Source: Circinella umbellata
Lineage: Eukaryota; Mucoromycota; Mucoromycetes; Mucorales; Lichtheimiaceae
NCBI GenBank assembly: GCA_025093555.1
Contig: JAIWNF010000008.1
Span: forward strand, 919,464 to 983,463
Length of the DNA stretch: 64,000 nucleotides
Reading direction: 5' to 3'
Under the pieces are notes generated by a model that did not search any database, had not been told where the DNA came from, and worked only from the letters and a program-made list of their open reading frames with translations. Position numbers and translations under genes: made by a program. Position 1 is the first letter of the stretch; each line of letters opens with the position of its first letter. Below are positions 37,155-49,656 of this stretch, piece by piece.

Positions 37155-39347
37155 ATGAACAACGGCGAGCAGCAGAATCCTAAGCCTCGACGGAAAAAGG
37201 CCACTCGTGCTTGCTCACATTGCCAAAAGGTAAATAATAAATAATAACAAAGTATTTATTTTTTGAAGGTTCTCGAGAAATCTTTTAATTATTAAAAAAA
37301 AAATTATCTTTATCAATTCAAATAGGCCCATTTGACTTGTGATGATTGTTAGTCATATTTATCTATTTATTTACTATTTACAATTATTTATTTAAAAAAG
37401 AAAGACGATCTGTAATATCTGTATAATTAACTTTTTCTGTTTTGATTAATTGGATTAGCGCGACCCTGTCAACGATGTATTAAACGAGGATTAGAAAGTA
37501 CATGTACGGATGGAACTCGAAAGAGAGCAAAATATCTTCAAGATGATGAGTATGGTATGAATTGTTGTTTTGAGATAATTTCCGATGGAAACTTTATATA
37601 TTATGTATTTAATATTCATCACAATAATAATAATAATAGAAAAAGATCAAGTGTCATCACCTGCGTCGACTACACCTTCTGAACACCCATCGCTCAATGC
37701 CTTTGATCAACAACAACAACAAGCTGATATTGGTAAGCACTTTTTATTTATTTATTTATATCTGTATATACCCCGGATTATCTATTTTTATAGATAAGGA
37801 ATTATTATGAATTATTGTGTTGCCATAGTTATCGGGGTATTGGAAACCAAGAAAAGGAAAGGGTGGAAGGGACGAGGGAGGCGGCGGTTGGAAATGAGAT
37901 CCATATATACATAATAATAAAGTGAAAAATATTATTATATTTTGTTGATATGTTTTTTAAATGGATGATTATATAGGATTTGATCCTCAATTGTTAAATA
38001 TAGCCGGAAATTATGGGTTTGGATCAGAATCAGCCAATCTGGAATATGGTATTTTATCTAATATGCTTCAACTTAATGGTGGGGCTAGAAATAATAATAA
38101 CAATAATGGATTAGAACAATACTTTGGCGCAGCACAACAACAGCGACAACATCAACAACAATCGTTTGATGCAACTGCAGCTGAGTCTAGTATGTTGATG
38201 CGTGGTACAGTGTCGTCTCCAAGTTCGGCTTCCGCTGTCGATACTCCTTCATCTTCTATGTTAACTCCCACAACATCTACTGCACCTATATTCCCCTCGC
38301 AACAACAACATCCACATCAACATCATCAGCAACAACAACAACATCAACAACAACAAATACAACCATCCATGATGCCACATCAACTACAACACCATCCACA
38401 GCAACTACAACCACAAATACAATTACATCAACAACTATCACCTATTGATTTGAAAGGCAGAGTCATCAAACGAAGGAAAGGGGTTGGTAATACACCTGAA
38501 GAAACTTATACGAAAATCAGGGGACCTTTTAATTATGCCGAAGGATACCATTATTTGATTCAACATGTCCGACAAAGGTAAAAAAAAAGACAGGATGGAA
38601 TAATGGAATTTTTTCTTTTTTTTTTTTACTCATCAAATAATGAATGGTCCTAATAATAGAATGGGTCGTGATGATCTGATGAGGATATCTCGAGCTCTGG
38701 CAGTATTTCGACCTTCATTTATTTCTGCCATGATTCATCTTACTGAAGAAGATTTAATTTACATGGAAAAGTGTGTTCAACGGACATTATTGGTAATTAA
38801 TCTGCCCTCCCCCCAAAAAGAGAGAGAGAGAGAGAGAGTAAAAACTATGGAAACACGAGCATATGTAATAATAAAGTCATTCAACTATTTAGGAATATGA
38901 AAAATTGATTAGCTTTTCAGGTACACCTACTGCAATATGGCGACGTACGGGTGAACTTGTTCTTGTAGGAAAAGAATTTTCTTTGTTGACTCAATGGAGT
39001 AAAGAAACTCTACTGGGTAAAAAGACTTTTATCTATGAACTTATGGATAATGGATCTACAGTTGAATATTGGGAGAAATATGCAGAACATGCATTCAGTG
39101 ATACTGAATCATCTGCCTATATGTCTGTCATCTTAATGAGTCCAACTTATCGTCCTGTACCATGTAGTTTCTGCTTTACAATTAAACGTGACTTTTTCGA
39201 TTTGCCTAGTGTGGTTGTTGGCAATGTAAGTTTATACTTCATTTTTCGTTTTATTAATAATCTCAGGATTACACAGTAACTTACTCATATTATTACTTCA
39301 TCGTTTATATATAGTTCCTTCCAATGCTGAATGGAAGTACATTATAG
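37155..39347 (+). CDS. ERT1: Zn2Cys6 + PAS transcription regulator, ERT1/AcuK type
   Basis: Eight exons join(37155..37229,37326..37347,37459..37554,37640..37732,37977..38577,38660..38792,38893..39225,39315..39347) give 461 aa. The zinc cluster (C20, C23, C30, C36, C39, C48; [29 protein letters not shown]) is split by two introns and ends in [12 protein letters not shown], the ERT1/AcuK/AcuM signature. A polyQ/His middle region follows, then [43 protein letters not shown] and a PAS-like domain ([35 protein letters not shown]). The family activates gluconeogenesis and nonfermentable-carbon genes in the nucleus. Exon 2 is only 22 nt. Exon 6 is started at 38660 because [11 protein letters not shown] matches the family; an ATG at 38640 lies in the intron. 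The protein ends in exon 8 with [10 protein letters not shown]. Confidence 0.93.
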
Positions 39348-39847
39348 CATGTAACATATAAATTATACTATTTGCATTACTATCTTTCTCTTTATTTTTT
39401 ATTCTTTTTTGCATGAACATCCTTTCCTTTTTATTTTCTCAAATCAAGCATTTCTTTTTCTTTTGTGTTTCTTTTTTTTTTTTGTCTTTTTACCTTTTAC
39501 TTATTTGTTCACAAACCCTTCCCCATTATTATTCTCCAAGTTATCTATCTATATCTATATATATAGGAAATTATACAATAATATTTTCAGTTCGTTCTTT
39601 GTTTTTTTTCCTTATTGTTACTTTTTTTTTAATAATAACTATCGAAGATCGTATGTGTGTATGGGGAAAAAAGAGTTTAAGTGGAGATTTTTTAAGGATA
39701 ATAAAGACAGGGAAATTGATGAAATGAAGAAAGAGAGTTTATAAAGTGATTTGTGTTTGCTCTTTGATTTTTTTTAATATATATACATATATATATATAT
39801 ATACGTGAATATAAATGTGTATGTAGATGTGTGTGAGTATATACTAT
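39348..39847. other. Tail-to-tail intergenic stretch
   Basis: About 500 bp between the ERT1-like gene and eIF3i. T-rich with a (TA)n tract at about 39776-39802. Phe-rich frames on the plus strand are translations of poly-T DNA. Confidence 0.6.
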
Positions 39848-41109
39848 TTATGCTTCAATCTTGAACTTGAAATAATCGGGATCAAAATGATGTACACGCA
39901 CATAACCATCTTCACCACCACTCGAATAACTCTTGCCATCAGGATGAATAGCAATTGTGTTAATAGGACCGAAATGACCACGTACACGACCAAGTTCTTC
40001 TTCTAAAATCTTGTGATAGAATCGACATTCGAATTTACCAGCACGAGCTGAAGTGGTAGTGACACTCATAGCATCTTGACCACCACCAACAATGACAAAT
40101 TCTTGGAATTTGGGAGTGATTGAAGCAGAGTTAAGAGGAGCATCAGTTGTGAAAGTCTTCAAATGATCCAATGTTTCAGAATCAAAGATTTTAGCTGTCT
40201 TGTCTTTGGAGGTGGTAATGAAATAAGTACGATCGGTGCTCATTTGCATATCAGAAATGATATCTTCGTGAGGTGTAACAGTGTTGAGTTTCTCGTTGGC
40301 CTTCCAGTTCCATTGACTAATTGATCCATCCTCGTGACCACTAATAATATACTTGTTCAAGTAGCCCCAGCAAGCGACAACAGCCTTTTTTCCATCGTTA
40401 TGGATTGCTGCCAAAGGTTCGTCAGATTCTGTATTATGAATATATATATAAATTTAGTATATTATTATTATTATTATTGCACAATTAAAGAAGGCCTTTA
40501 AAATCATACATGCAAAAAAAAAAAAAAAAACTTACGTTTGGCATTGATATCGGTGTTGATAGGAAGAACAGTGATTGTACCAGAGTAACCCATACGTTCT
40601 TCAGTTACACATAACGCCATGGTATCATCCTCACTGAATTCTACACGTTTTACAGCTGTCTTAAATTCCCAAGTCTTTAAGCATTGACCTGTTTGTACGT
40701 TCCAAAGTTTGGCTGTATTGTCGGCTGATCCAGTAATGAGCATGGTTGTGGTTGCTATAATTATTTTTTTATTGTTAAAAAAGATTTCATTTTAAGTATG
40801 TTTTTTTTTTCCTTTCATTGATTTCTCTTTTTTAATTATAATAGATCATTATAATTTTTCGAATTTTATCCTTATTTTATTGATGATAATTTAATTATAT
40901 TAATAAAAAAAACCCAACAACTTACAGTTAACATCGACAGTCCAAACACTACCAAGATGACCGGTATAAGTACCAAGTCGTTCACCATTATGTGAGTACC
41001 ATACATTAACTACTTTATCTTTAGATACAGAGAAAAGCAAATCGCCTTCTCGGTTATATTTGATTTGTGTCAATGAACGCGTATGACCTTGAAGCAAAAT
41101 GGGACGCAT
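39848..41109 (-). CDS. TIF34: Translation initiation factor 3 subunit I (eIF3i, WD40)
   Basis: Three exons, complement join(39848..40428,40536..40754,40926..41109), give 327 aa, the size of the family. It is a WD40 propeller. Diagnostic stretches: [122 protein letters not shown] and the C-terminal [20 protein letters not shown] then [13 protein letters not shown]. The subunit is part of the eIF3 core that brings mRNA to the 40S ribosome. Codon use is less AT-biased than neighbouring genes, as expected for a highly expressed gene. Confidence 0.97.
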
Positions 41110-42268
41110 GGTTTAACGATTTCCTAATTTCGTATAAAAAAAAAGTTGGAAGGGGTGGTAACAAGCAAAAAAATTATTTTGACTTTGTTTTTTTTATACC
41201 AGCTACCAAAAATGGAAAATGGAAGTCAGCTTTCAATCATTGGAAATAATAAAAAGGCTTGTTTGTTTGTTCTATGTAACTTCATTTTATATATTTATTT
41301 TCAGTGAAATAAAGTTTTATGTCTTTTGAAATGTTTATCTATTGATTTCAAATATATAAACACAAGACCCTTTTTTTATAAGAGGTATAAAAATACGAAA
41401 AATAAAAGTGAGAGAATTAGATTATATTTTTAAAGCTTTGCCACACAATTTTTTTACGGACACCTAAAAACGATACTCTTACGAACATCCCCCCCACTTT
41501 TATATTTTTTTTTTAAAAAAAAAGCTCACGACAATCTGATATAATTACATCGTACTTGGTCATCTATACACCGTATATACAGTTATTATAGCTATATAAC
41601 TTGAGAATCTTTATGAATAACAGTTAGAATTTCTCATTATATTGTTATGTATGTACACAGGGAAAGGGTGATATGGTCGATATCAACGGGTAATAAGTGC
41701 TACTGGTGTTGATAATCCTGTTACTATAGCTTATATAGTTCTAAAACTTGTTTGATAACTTTTTATTTGTAGGGTGTCCGTAAGGTTAAAAGATAAGATG
41801 TCCGTACGTAGCAATTCTCTTTTGTTTCTATCTGACCCAAAAAAGTGAAGGTCTTATATGGAAATCAATTTCTTTGACCAGATGCCTTAGATATCAAGAA
41901 TTTGTAATATGGTATGGTATGGTGGCGATTGGCGCCTTTTTCTTTTCTTTTTGTTACATAATATGTACCATAGTAAACTTTAGTGAGAATGTAAAAATGA
42001 TGATCTTTTAGTTTTTGATAAAGGGGGGCAGTTAGAAAAGAGTATAAAATATGTATAAAGAAGTAAGGAGGTTGTTTTTTCTTGAAAAAAGCGTTACCCC
42101 TTGATACGTACGTATGTAAAAAAGAAAAGAAAAGAACAGCTCAAAACTCTATTATAATATATTCAACTTGTAATGAAGACAAAAAAAAGTACTATATTAA
42201 TACAAGTTCTTTATTCCCCCTTTTTTTATTATCTTTTCTTTTACTATTTATTTTCTAACAATTTTAAA
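41110..42268. other. Intergenic stretch between eIF3i and the lipase
   Basis: Divergent promoters are expected here. A frame that opens antisense over the eIF3i start (41067-41249) is not a gene. A tandem GGTATGGTATGGT is seen at about 41910-41922. An upstream ATG at 42173 is in frame with the lipase but precedes a Phe/Tyr-rich stretch, so it is not used. Nothing else recognised. Confidence 0.5.
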
Positions 42269-44100
42269 ATGATAAAGAATAGAAGTAGTGTTCTCATCAA
42301 TACTTCTTGTTTGATTTTATTACTTTTATGTTCGCTTGTGGTCAACGGCGCCCTGGATCTTCTTTACAAAACAAATGGTTCTCCTCATGTAGCTACTGAA
42401 CAAGAAACTAAAGATTTTAAATATTATATGACACTTGCTAGTAACTCTTACTGTGACGCTGTTATTCCTCGTCGTCAATGGGATTGTCCCAACTGTGGTA
42501 AAACATCTCATATGGAAATTGTTCAAGTCTTTGTTACTCCAGAGTATGATATAAATGCAATGGTTGTTAGGGATGATAATCTTAAGCGTATTATTTCTGT
42601 GTTTCGAGGTATATCTACAATCTATAACATTGTTACATTAAAGTAACTATACTCGTACTTCTTTTACTAACAATTATAATATGTCTAAATAGGGTCTAAA
42701 ACTGAAGAAAACTTCATAGCTGTAAGAACTAGAAAAGAAACAACGGTTATTTATAACAGCTAATTCTGATTCTTTTTTTTTTTTTTTCTTAAAAAAAAGG
42801 ATGGCGAGGCGAATCCTGTCAATTATGAAAATATTCCAGGCGCCCTAGTTCACAGCGGTAAAGTCTTCTTAGATAGATTTGAATAAACTATTGTTATGAC
42901 TCTATATTAATACGTAAAATAAATTCTTCTTTTTTCTCAATGTAGGTTTTTATGAAGCTTATAAAGAAGTCGCTACAGATATTGTGTCTGTCGTTCGAGA
43001 ACAAGTTCAACAATATCCAGATTATACTTTGGCTACCACAGGGTAAAAAAAAGAAAATTCTATTTTTTTAAAGTACTATTTCTTATATGCTTGAACCACA
43101 ATAACATAAATGATTATATACTATTCTACACATCTTTTACGTTCTATTTAGACACTCACTCGGAGCAGCAATTGCAACTTTACATGGTCTTGATCTTTAC
43201 CGACAAGATTTTGAGGTAGCTGTTTATTCATATGGTACGTAAAAGGGTCATTCTCTTTTATTTTATGAATAATTACTTTATGATTTTTGAAATATATATC
43301 AAATACTTTTATCCATATAAGCATTGTAATATTTTTAATACCATATGGTTCAGTGGAATTTAATTTAATTTGATGTAATAAAAAATCTTTTTATTAGCTC
43401 AACCTCGTTTAGGTAATCGAGGATTTGCTCTATATGCTGTCGGTTCGGGTCTTCCTTATCATCGTATCACTAGCAGAAGAGATTGTAAGTATTACAGTTA
43501 GTCTTTCTTAAAAATAAAAGTTGGTCCTCATCAATTATCATTGTAAATAATTAATAATAAACTCATATATAAAATAGTATATGTCGATTGTCCTATTTAT
43601 TTACTTGGTGTGCTTAGTTATGGTAATAAAATAACATGAATCGAATATATATATATAGTAAAGTTATTGATTCTTATCATATCTTTAATTTTAGTTCACG
43701 CCGGTGAAGAAGCATGGATTCAAGAAAATGACGAAATATGTAAGTGAATACTATAAAAATCGATTATTATACATATACACTTACTCATAATCATGTACTT
43801 TTGAATATATACGTATTTATAGTAATTTGTCCTAATGGATTAGAGTCTGATGATTGCTACAATTCTGATAATGGATTACGCAGTAATGATGATCATTATA
43901 AGTAAGTACTATATTATATATTATACTATTATAATAGCTACGTTCATATACTAATGCGAGAGAGAAAAAAAAACATTATAATTATTTATAGATACTTTGA
44001 TTTGGAAAACAATAGGGAATGCCTTTTTCAAGGTACAACATATTTAGGTTATGGTATCTGTTCTGTGAATCAATTCCTAGAACTTTCATTTTTGGATTAG
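42269..44100 (+). CDS. Secreted triacylglycerol lipase, class 3 (Rhizomucor lipase-like)
   Basis: Ten exons join(42269..42608,42693..42721,42800..42857,42946..43042,43152..43234,43398..43484,43578..43622,43695..43739,43823..43901,43992..44100) give 323 aa. The start is followed by a signal peptide (SCLILLLLCSLVVNGA, about residues 13-28). The nucleophile elbow is TTGHSLGAAIATLHGLDLYR; the catalytic Asp is probably in ITSRRD; the catalytic His is probably in SNDDHYKYFD. Paired cysteines (WDCPNCGK, DDCYN) suggest extracellular folding. The 45-nt exon 43578-43622 is my addition: it restores LYVDCPIYLLGVLSY ahead of VHAGEEAWIQ, matching the Asp-loop region of class 3 lipases that would otherwise be missing. 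The frame is open either way. The family hydrolyses extracellular fats. Introns are dense, unlike the intron-poor commercial mucoralean lipase genes. Confidence 0.88.
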
Positions 44101-44538
44101 ACTCGCTTTACTTTTATATATATCTATTTATTGAGTTAGAAGAGTTTACTTATTAAATAGAATATATATATTTTTATACTACTTTTGTATATTGAATCAT
44201 AAAATTTATACCCTTATCTCATACATCATATGTATATATATTTATATATGTCTTTTATTTTGTCATATAATAAGTGTTACTGTTATTTCAATCAGATGAT
44301 CTCAATTAATTTCTGACAATGGCTTTACCTCCTTTAAACCGAACAATCCTATAAACGGAATGAAGATTTATGCAATTATGGAAAAAATTCGTGGCTTGTG
44401 TCTCTGATTTGATGACCACAGATGACAAAAGAAGTAAATTGCAAACTCCGTTTCATTTTCCCATCTCTGATCTTTAAAAAGAAGGGAAAAGTCTCATACA
44501 CGCATACATTTTTTTTTTGACGTATTCAAACAAACATA
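44101..44538. other. Intergenic stretch upstream of the serine biosynthesis gene
   Basis: About 440 bp; (TA)n-rich on the left, more mixed sequence from 44310. No gene or RNA recognised. Confidence 0.5.
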
Positions 44539-45758
44539 ATGGAACCCGTTTACAATTTCGGTGCTGGTCCTGCTAAAATGTAAGCTTGTTTATTGAGGGG
44601 AAGAAAGATAGAGAACAAAAAAGAGAAAGAGGCGTAGGGGAAAAGACTATCTTGGTTGTCAAAACCCTTTATTTATTTTTTATGTTGACTTCTTTTGAAC
44701 ATATTGTCGTTAGTCCCGAGAGCGTTTTGAAACGTGCTCAAGTTGAGTTATTGAATTATGGAAATACAGGCATGTCAGTCATGGAATTATCTCATCGTTC
44801 AAAACCTTTCGGTGAAATTCTTGCTCGTACAAAGTCTAATTTGCGACAATTAATGGACATTCCTGACAACTATGACATTTTATTCATGCAAGGTGGTGCA
44901 ACAACTCAATTCTCTGCCATCTTTTACAACTTGCTTGCAGCCAAACAAGTAGCTGTGGGTGAGGATAAGGACTTGGTAGTGGATTATTTCGTTACTGGCT
45001 CTTGGTCTAATAAAGCATGTCAAGAAGCTGAACGTTTATCACACGATTTATCTAATGTACGCGTGAATCGTGTGGCCGATGCTAAAAAGTTGACAGGCAA
45101 ATATAGTCAAGTTCCTAGTCAAGATCAATGGCAATTATCGGATCCTGAACAAACCGCCTATGTTTACTATTGTGATAATGAAACCGTTCACGGTGTCGAA
45201 TTCCCAAATGTACCAGAAGTAGATTCACGTGTTCCCTTGGTCGCAGATATGTCGAGTAACTTTTTGAGTCGACCAGTGGATGTAAAGAAATTTGGTGTGA
45301 TTTATGGTGGCGCACAAAAGAATCTTGGTCCTGCCGGTGTCACATTAGTTATTATTCGCAAGGATTTAATAGTGGATTTGACCAAGGGTCCCTTGAGACC
45401 TCTCATGTTGGATTATAAAACATTGGCTGATAATGATTCCATGTATAATACCCCTCCTACTTTCGCTATCTATATGGTTGGTCTCACACTTGAATGGTTA
45501 TTGGAACAAGGTGGTTTAAAGGAAATTCAAGTCGTAAATAACCGAAAAGCAGACAAGTTATATGAAGCAATTGATCGTCTTTCTTTATTTAAATCACCAG
45601 TACAAGCTGATTCAAGAAGTAAAATGAATGTAGTATTTAATCTCACTACACCTGAATTAGAAAAGGAATTTTTAAAGGGTGGAGAAGAAAGAAATATGGT
45701 TCAACTTAAGGGTCATCGTTCTGTTGGTATGTATTCATTAAATGTTTTTTATGAGAGT

Positions 45759-45792
<34 letters not shown>

Positions 45793-45925
45793 TCATTACT
45801 TATTGGGTTTATCATATGCTTATTTAGGTGGTGTACGTGCTTCTATTTACAATGCCATGCCAGAAGAACATATTAACAAATTAATCGAATATATGGAAGA
45901 ATTCGAAAAGCAACACTCAACATAA
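44539..45925 (+). CDS. SER1: Phosphoserine aminotransferase
   Basis: Three exons join(44539..44579,44714..45726,45828..45925) give 383 aa. The first exon encodes MEPVYNFGAGPAK and splices in frame to IPESVLKRAQVELLNYGNTG, the family N-terminus. Other marks: SVMELSHRSKPFGEI, MQGGATTQFSAIFYNLL, DYFVTGSWSNKACQEAERLS, the PLP-binding lysine in IYGGAQKNLGPAGVTLVIIR, and the C-terminal LKGHRSVGGVRASIYNAMPE. The enzyme makes phosphoserine from 3-phosphohydroxypyruvate and glutamate, the second step of serine synthesis. The long (TA)n run at 45760-45789 lies within the last intron. Confidence 0.97.
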
Positions 45926-46752
45926 ACGAGTAGTATATTTTGTATAGATTAGATTTATTTAATATTCTTTTTCATTAATCATTAAAAAGAAAGTAGTTTG
46001 TTTCAATTGTCAGTACTGATATAATGTAATTCAAAAATCAAAATATGAACTACATGTAATAATGTAACGGATTGTTCCCTGACAGGTTATTAGAGTTTTT
46101 TTTATAATAAGTAAAGTATCATAATCGAGAAAATTTTTTCGCACCTCCTAAAACTTTCCCTGTATACTTGCATATAACTTTCATTTCCTCTATTTTCACT
46201 ATCTTATCTCGAGCAACATGTCTGCCAAGGACGTCGTGCTCACTTTGAGACATTAAATAAAAGAAATGAACATGAACCTAATCAAGGAGGGTATGGTCAC
46301 ATGACTTTAAGATAGGGGTTATGGTTATCAGTAGTACTTTTGAACTACATATTTTATTTCTCAGTGAAATTTATTCGCTATAATATATACAAATAACAAT
46401 GAGTCGTACTAAATTGACATTATTCCAATTGAAAGGAGAAGATGAATATATCAAACATCTTAGTATCTATTACATTCGTGGAGTTCTTTATTTATCAGAA
46501 AAATTACGTCATTAAAAAAATATGATTCACGTAAAAAAAGTATTCGCATAATTAAAAAACTGAAGTCAGTGAACAGCATGGACTTTTTTCATGTTAAGCA
46601 GAAACAAAAAACAAGTACTTATTTCACCCCAGTTATTTATACATGAATGCCAGCACATCTTTACTGACAGTTTTAGTGTTCTTTCATAGCTATTATTCAT
46701 GACCTTGTGCTCCTTGTCCTTCATGTAATTCTTCCAGTATTTTTTTTTTCAT
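45926..46752. other. Intergenic stretch with two tiny open frames
   Basis: No firm gene. An ATG at about 46219 begins MSAKDVVLTLRH and stops; an ATG at 46399 begins a 38-codon frame (MSRTKLTLFQLKGEDEYIKH...). Both could be 5' relics of genes lost or broken at the edge of the mobile-element zone, but I cannot name them. Confidence 0.35.
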
Positions 46753-48075
46753 TCACAATTTTTCTCGAACAAGTTCTTCTTCTTGCATTTGTGCATCAAT
46801 ATGTTGGTTTTGATTAGCAGGACGTCGAAGGTATAATGGCCTTGAGTCAGGATCACCATTACTATTGATATAAGCTGTAAGTACTCGTTCAATATTGTTT
46901 GCAGCGTTAAGATCCCTATCTTTTACACGACCTAATAAATCTTCACCGTTCTCGTCAATTCCTCGTTCACAATGTCGACACCATCGGTATGGATATACAT
47001 TACGTCTATAACCAGCTATATGTATTATCATTATTATTTTTTTTTAAAAAAAAGAAAAAGTATGATATTTAGTTTTTAAAATACTCAATAGTAGCGTAAT
47101 TTTTTTTTCTTATCAAAAATCATAAAGTTGGACATTGTGATGTACGTGTTAATGAATTATTTTCTTCATCACAGCATCAAAGTATCTTTCTCCTCTTTCT
47201 GTTATTTCCAGTGGTTCTTCTCATTTTTTGTTCTCTATATCTTAAGAAGAAATAAAGTTAGTTTCTCACTTGAATAAAAGAAAGATAATTAGTATGATTT
47301 ATCTTACCAATGGTTTGTACATATCCACGTATCTCTATCTGGATCACCCCGATTTTGATGAGCTAAAGATACAGTACGATTATGACATACAGAACACATA
47401 ATACTCGTGTAGGACTCATTAGTTAGTGTTGTTCCCAACGAACTGCTTGGCGATGATTTTTATGTTCTTTTTTTGAATCGATGTCTCAAGAAGGTAGGGA
47501 GTTGGGCCGGAAGTTGTGGCTGTAAATAACACAAAAAAAATTAGCAATGAATTTAATAATACAAGTGGATATACGTACATCGTTTTCTTCATCCACACCA
47601 ATTAGCAAGTTGACTAACATCTCTAAGGCACTACGATGTGCTCCGAAATATTGCATATGCATCTCACGATGGCGGTAATGAAAATTATAATTATTATACA
47701 TCCTATATTAAAGAATGTTAGCTTTTATGAAGTGTTGCGTGCAATATAGATTTTTTTTTTAAAAAAAACTACTCACTCTGTATGAAATTCACCTATTATA
47801 CGAATGTATTGCATGAAATTTCCAGACGTAGTCACTGTTGCTGGAACAAATCCCATCATATGGTAAAAAAGATGTACGCTAGTGGCTTCTCGGCCACATA
47901 ATGGAGTATGACTGAGTGGATGTGGATTATTCGTGTTAATCACCATGCATTGATTTTTACCTATATTTTTTTAGACTATAGTCATCGATTCTTCAAAATG
48001 ATGTAGAAAGGTGAGGTGGAATTTAGTCTGATCTCCTTCTAATGTGAGTTCTGTTTTCGGATGCTTCAATTTAAC
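46753..48075 (-). pseudogene. Fanzor/TnpB-like nuclease remnant
   Basis: On the minus strand the end of the reading (46753-47031) carries WCRHCERGIDENGEDLLGRV followed by KDRDLNAANNI, which matches the second zinc knuckle and RuvC-III motif (DRD.NAA.NI) of the TnpB/Fanzor family. Upstream, across an apparent intron, about 47330-47430 encodes SYTSIMCSVCHNRTVSLAHQ, matching the TS..CS.C first zinc knuckle. Further upstream are FLRHRFKKRT and the segment 47486-47701 (FGAHRSALEMLVNLLIGVDE), and then a piece with HLFYHMMGFVPATVTTSGNF. In-frame stops are present (for example TAA just after FLRHRFKKRT, and one after SMTIV at about 47985), so the copy looks inactive. Family members are RNA-guided DNA nucleases in active form. 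The N-terminal part is not assignable. Confidence 0.65.
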
Positions 48076-48308
48076 ACAGATGATCGTCTTGGTAAGTTTA
48101 AAAGTGTCTAATTCATATAATTTTTGTATATGCCTATTACAAATATAGGTGTTAACATCATAAGTTTATTAAATACAGCCTCTGCCTCTACTACCATAGA
48201 GACTGGTTATTATATTTAAAACTCATAAAAAAGTGATAACTTTAAAATAAAATAAAAATAGAATTTTTTTATATTATAAAAGTATAATCCCAATAATACA
48301 ACACAAAT

Positions 48309-48455
48309 ATGGCTATTATGAACACAGAGATTCTTGTATGCAAAAAAGCTATAGTCCATTCAATTAAAGATATTATGAATGAGGCTATGGAAAAATACTT
48401 CGAAGATGAAGTATTATGTAAAACAAAAGAAAAAACAAACACAAAACATTTCTAG
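48309..48455 (+). CDS. Short conserved ORF in the left palindrome arm
   Basis: A 48-codon frame starting MAIMNTEILVCKKAIVHSIK and continuing DIMNEAMEKYFEDEVL. It recurs in the right arm and, with diverged sequence, at 53438-53605. The conservation of NTE.L, HSIK..M.E.M..YF and K.KT between diverged copies argues that it was once coding, perhaps the first exon of a transposon protein. No known family recognised. Confidence 0.45.
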   Translation: MAIMNTEILVCKKAIVHSIKDIMNEAMEKYFEDEVLCKTKEKTNTKHF

Positions 48456-49509
48456 TATCTTAATTCTAGTTCTAATAAATGTACTTATATCCATAAGAGA
48501 GGGAAGAATGAAGGATATATGTGCCATAAAAAATCAACTAAACATAATCCTAATCATATCCCCAAAAAAAGAGAGAAAAAACTCAAAATATAATAAAAAT
48601 AAAAGAAACAAAAATAAATGATATTAAAAAAATTAAAAAAATAAAAATAAAAAAAGTTTATATATGTAATGGAGGTTTAATAAATTAAGGAAATATAATA
48701 AAAATATTACTTAATTAATAAATTAAGTTATTATTTATATTTATTTCTATTTGAAGGGGCTATTATGTACATAATTATAATATAATTATGACATGCCCCA
48801 CTATGTCTTTCATATCACACAACACCACCACTACACTAATAACAAACAACTACCCCAAAAAAAACAATTCGTTTTTTTTCTTTTCTGTCTGGAAAATATA
48901 TTCAAAATGTTTCATTTTTTAAAGAATCTTTTAGATTCTTCTGGATATAAATATAAAAATAATTTATTTTTAGATGTTTCATAATATTATAAAATAATTA
49001 ATTTTATTAATATTCAAAAAAGACAACTTAAGAATAAAAGCTTTTAAATGAAACATTTTGAATATATTTTCCAGACAGAAAAGAAAAAAAAGAATTGTTT
49101 TTTTTTTGGGGGTAGTTGTTTGTTATTAGTGTAGTGGCGGTGTTGTGTGATATGAAAGACATAGTGGGGCATGTCATAATTATATTATAATTATGTACAT
49201 AATAGCCCCTTCAAATAGAAATAAATATAAATAATAACTTAATTTATTAATTAAGTAATATTTTTATTATATTTCCTTAATTTATTAAACCTCCATTACA
49301 TATATAAACTTTTTTTATTTTTATTTTTTTAATTTTTTTAATATCATTTATTTTTGTTTCTTTTATTTTTATTATATTTTGAGTTTTTTCTCTCTTTTTT
49401 TGGGGATATGATTAGGATTATGTTTAGTTGATTTTTTATGGCACATATATCCTTCATTCTTCCCTCTCTTATGGATATAAGTACATTTATTAGAACTAGA
49501 ATTAAGATA

Positions 49510-49656
49510 CTAGAAATGTTTTGTGTTTGTTTTTTCTTTTGTTTTACATAATACTTCATCTTCGAAGTATTTTTCCATAGCCTCATTCATAATATCTTTA
49601 ATTGAATGGACTATAGCTTTTTTGCATACAAGAATCTCTGTGTTCATAATGACCAT
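49510..49656 (-). CDS. Short conserved ORF in the right palindrome arm
   Basis: Mirror copy of the frame in the left arm, starting MVIMNTEILVCKKAIVHSIK; it differs from the left copy at the second residue (Val for Ala). Same comments apply. Confidence 0.45.
   Translation of the reverse strand: MVIMNTEILVCKKAIVHSIKDIMNEAMEKYFEDEVLCKTKEKTNTKHF

Noticed and set aside
41067..41249. 60-codon plus-strand frame over the eIF3i start
   Set aside because: Antisense overlap with a confident housekeeping gene exon.
42173..42268. Upstream ATG for the lipase
   Set aside because: It would put a Phe/Tyr-rich stretch before a good signal peptide that starts at 42269.
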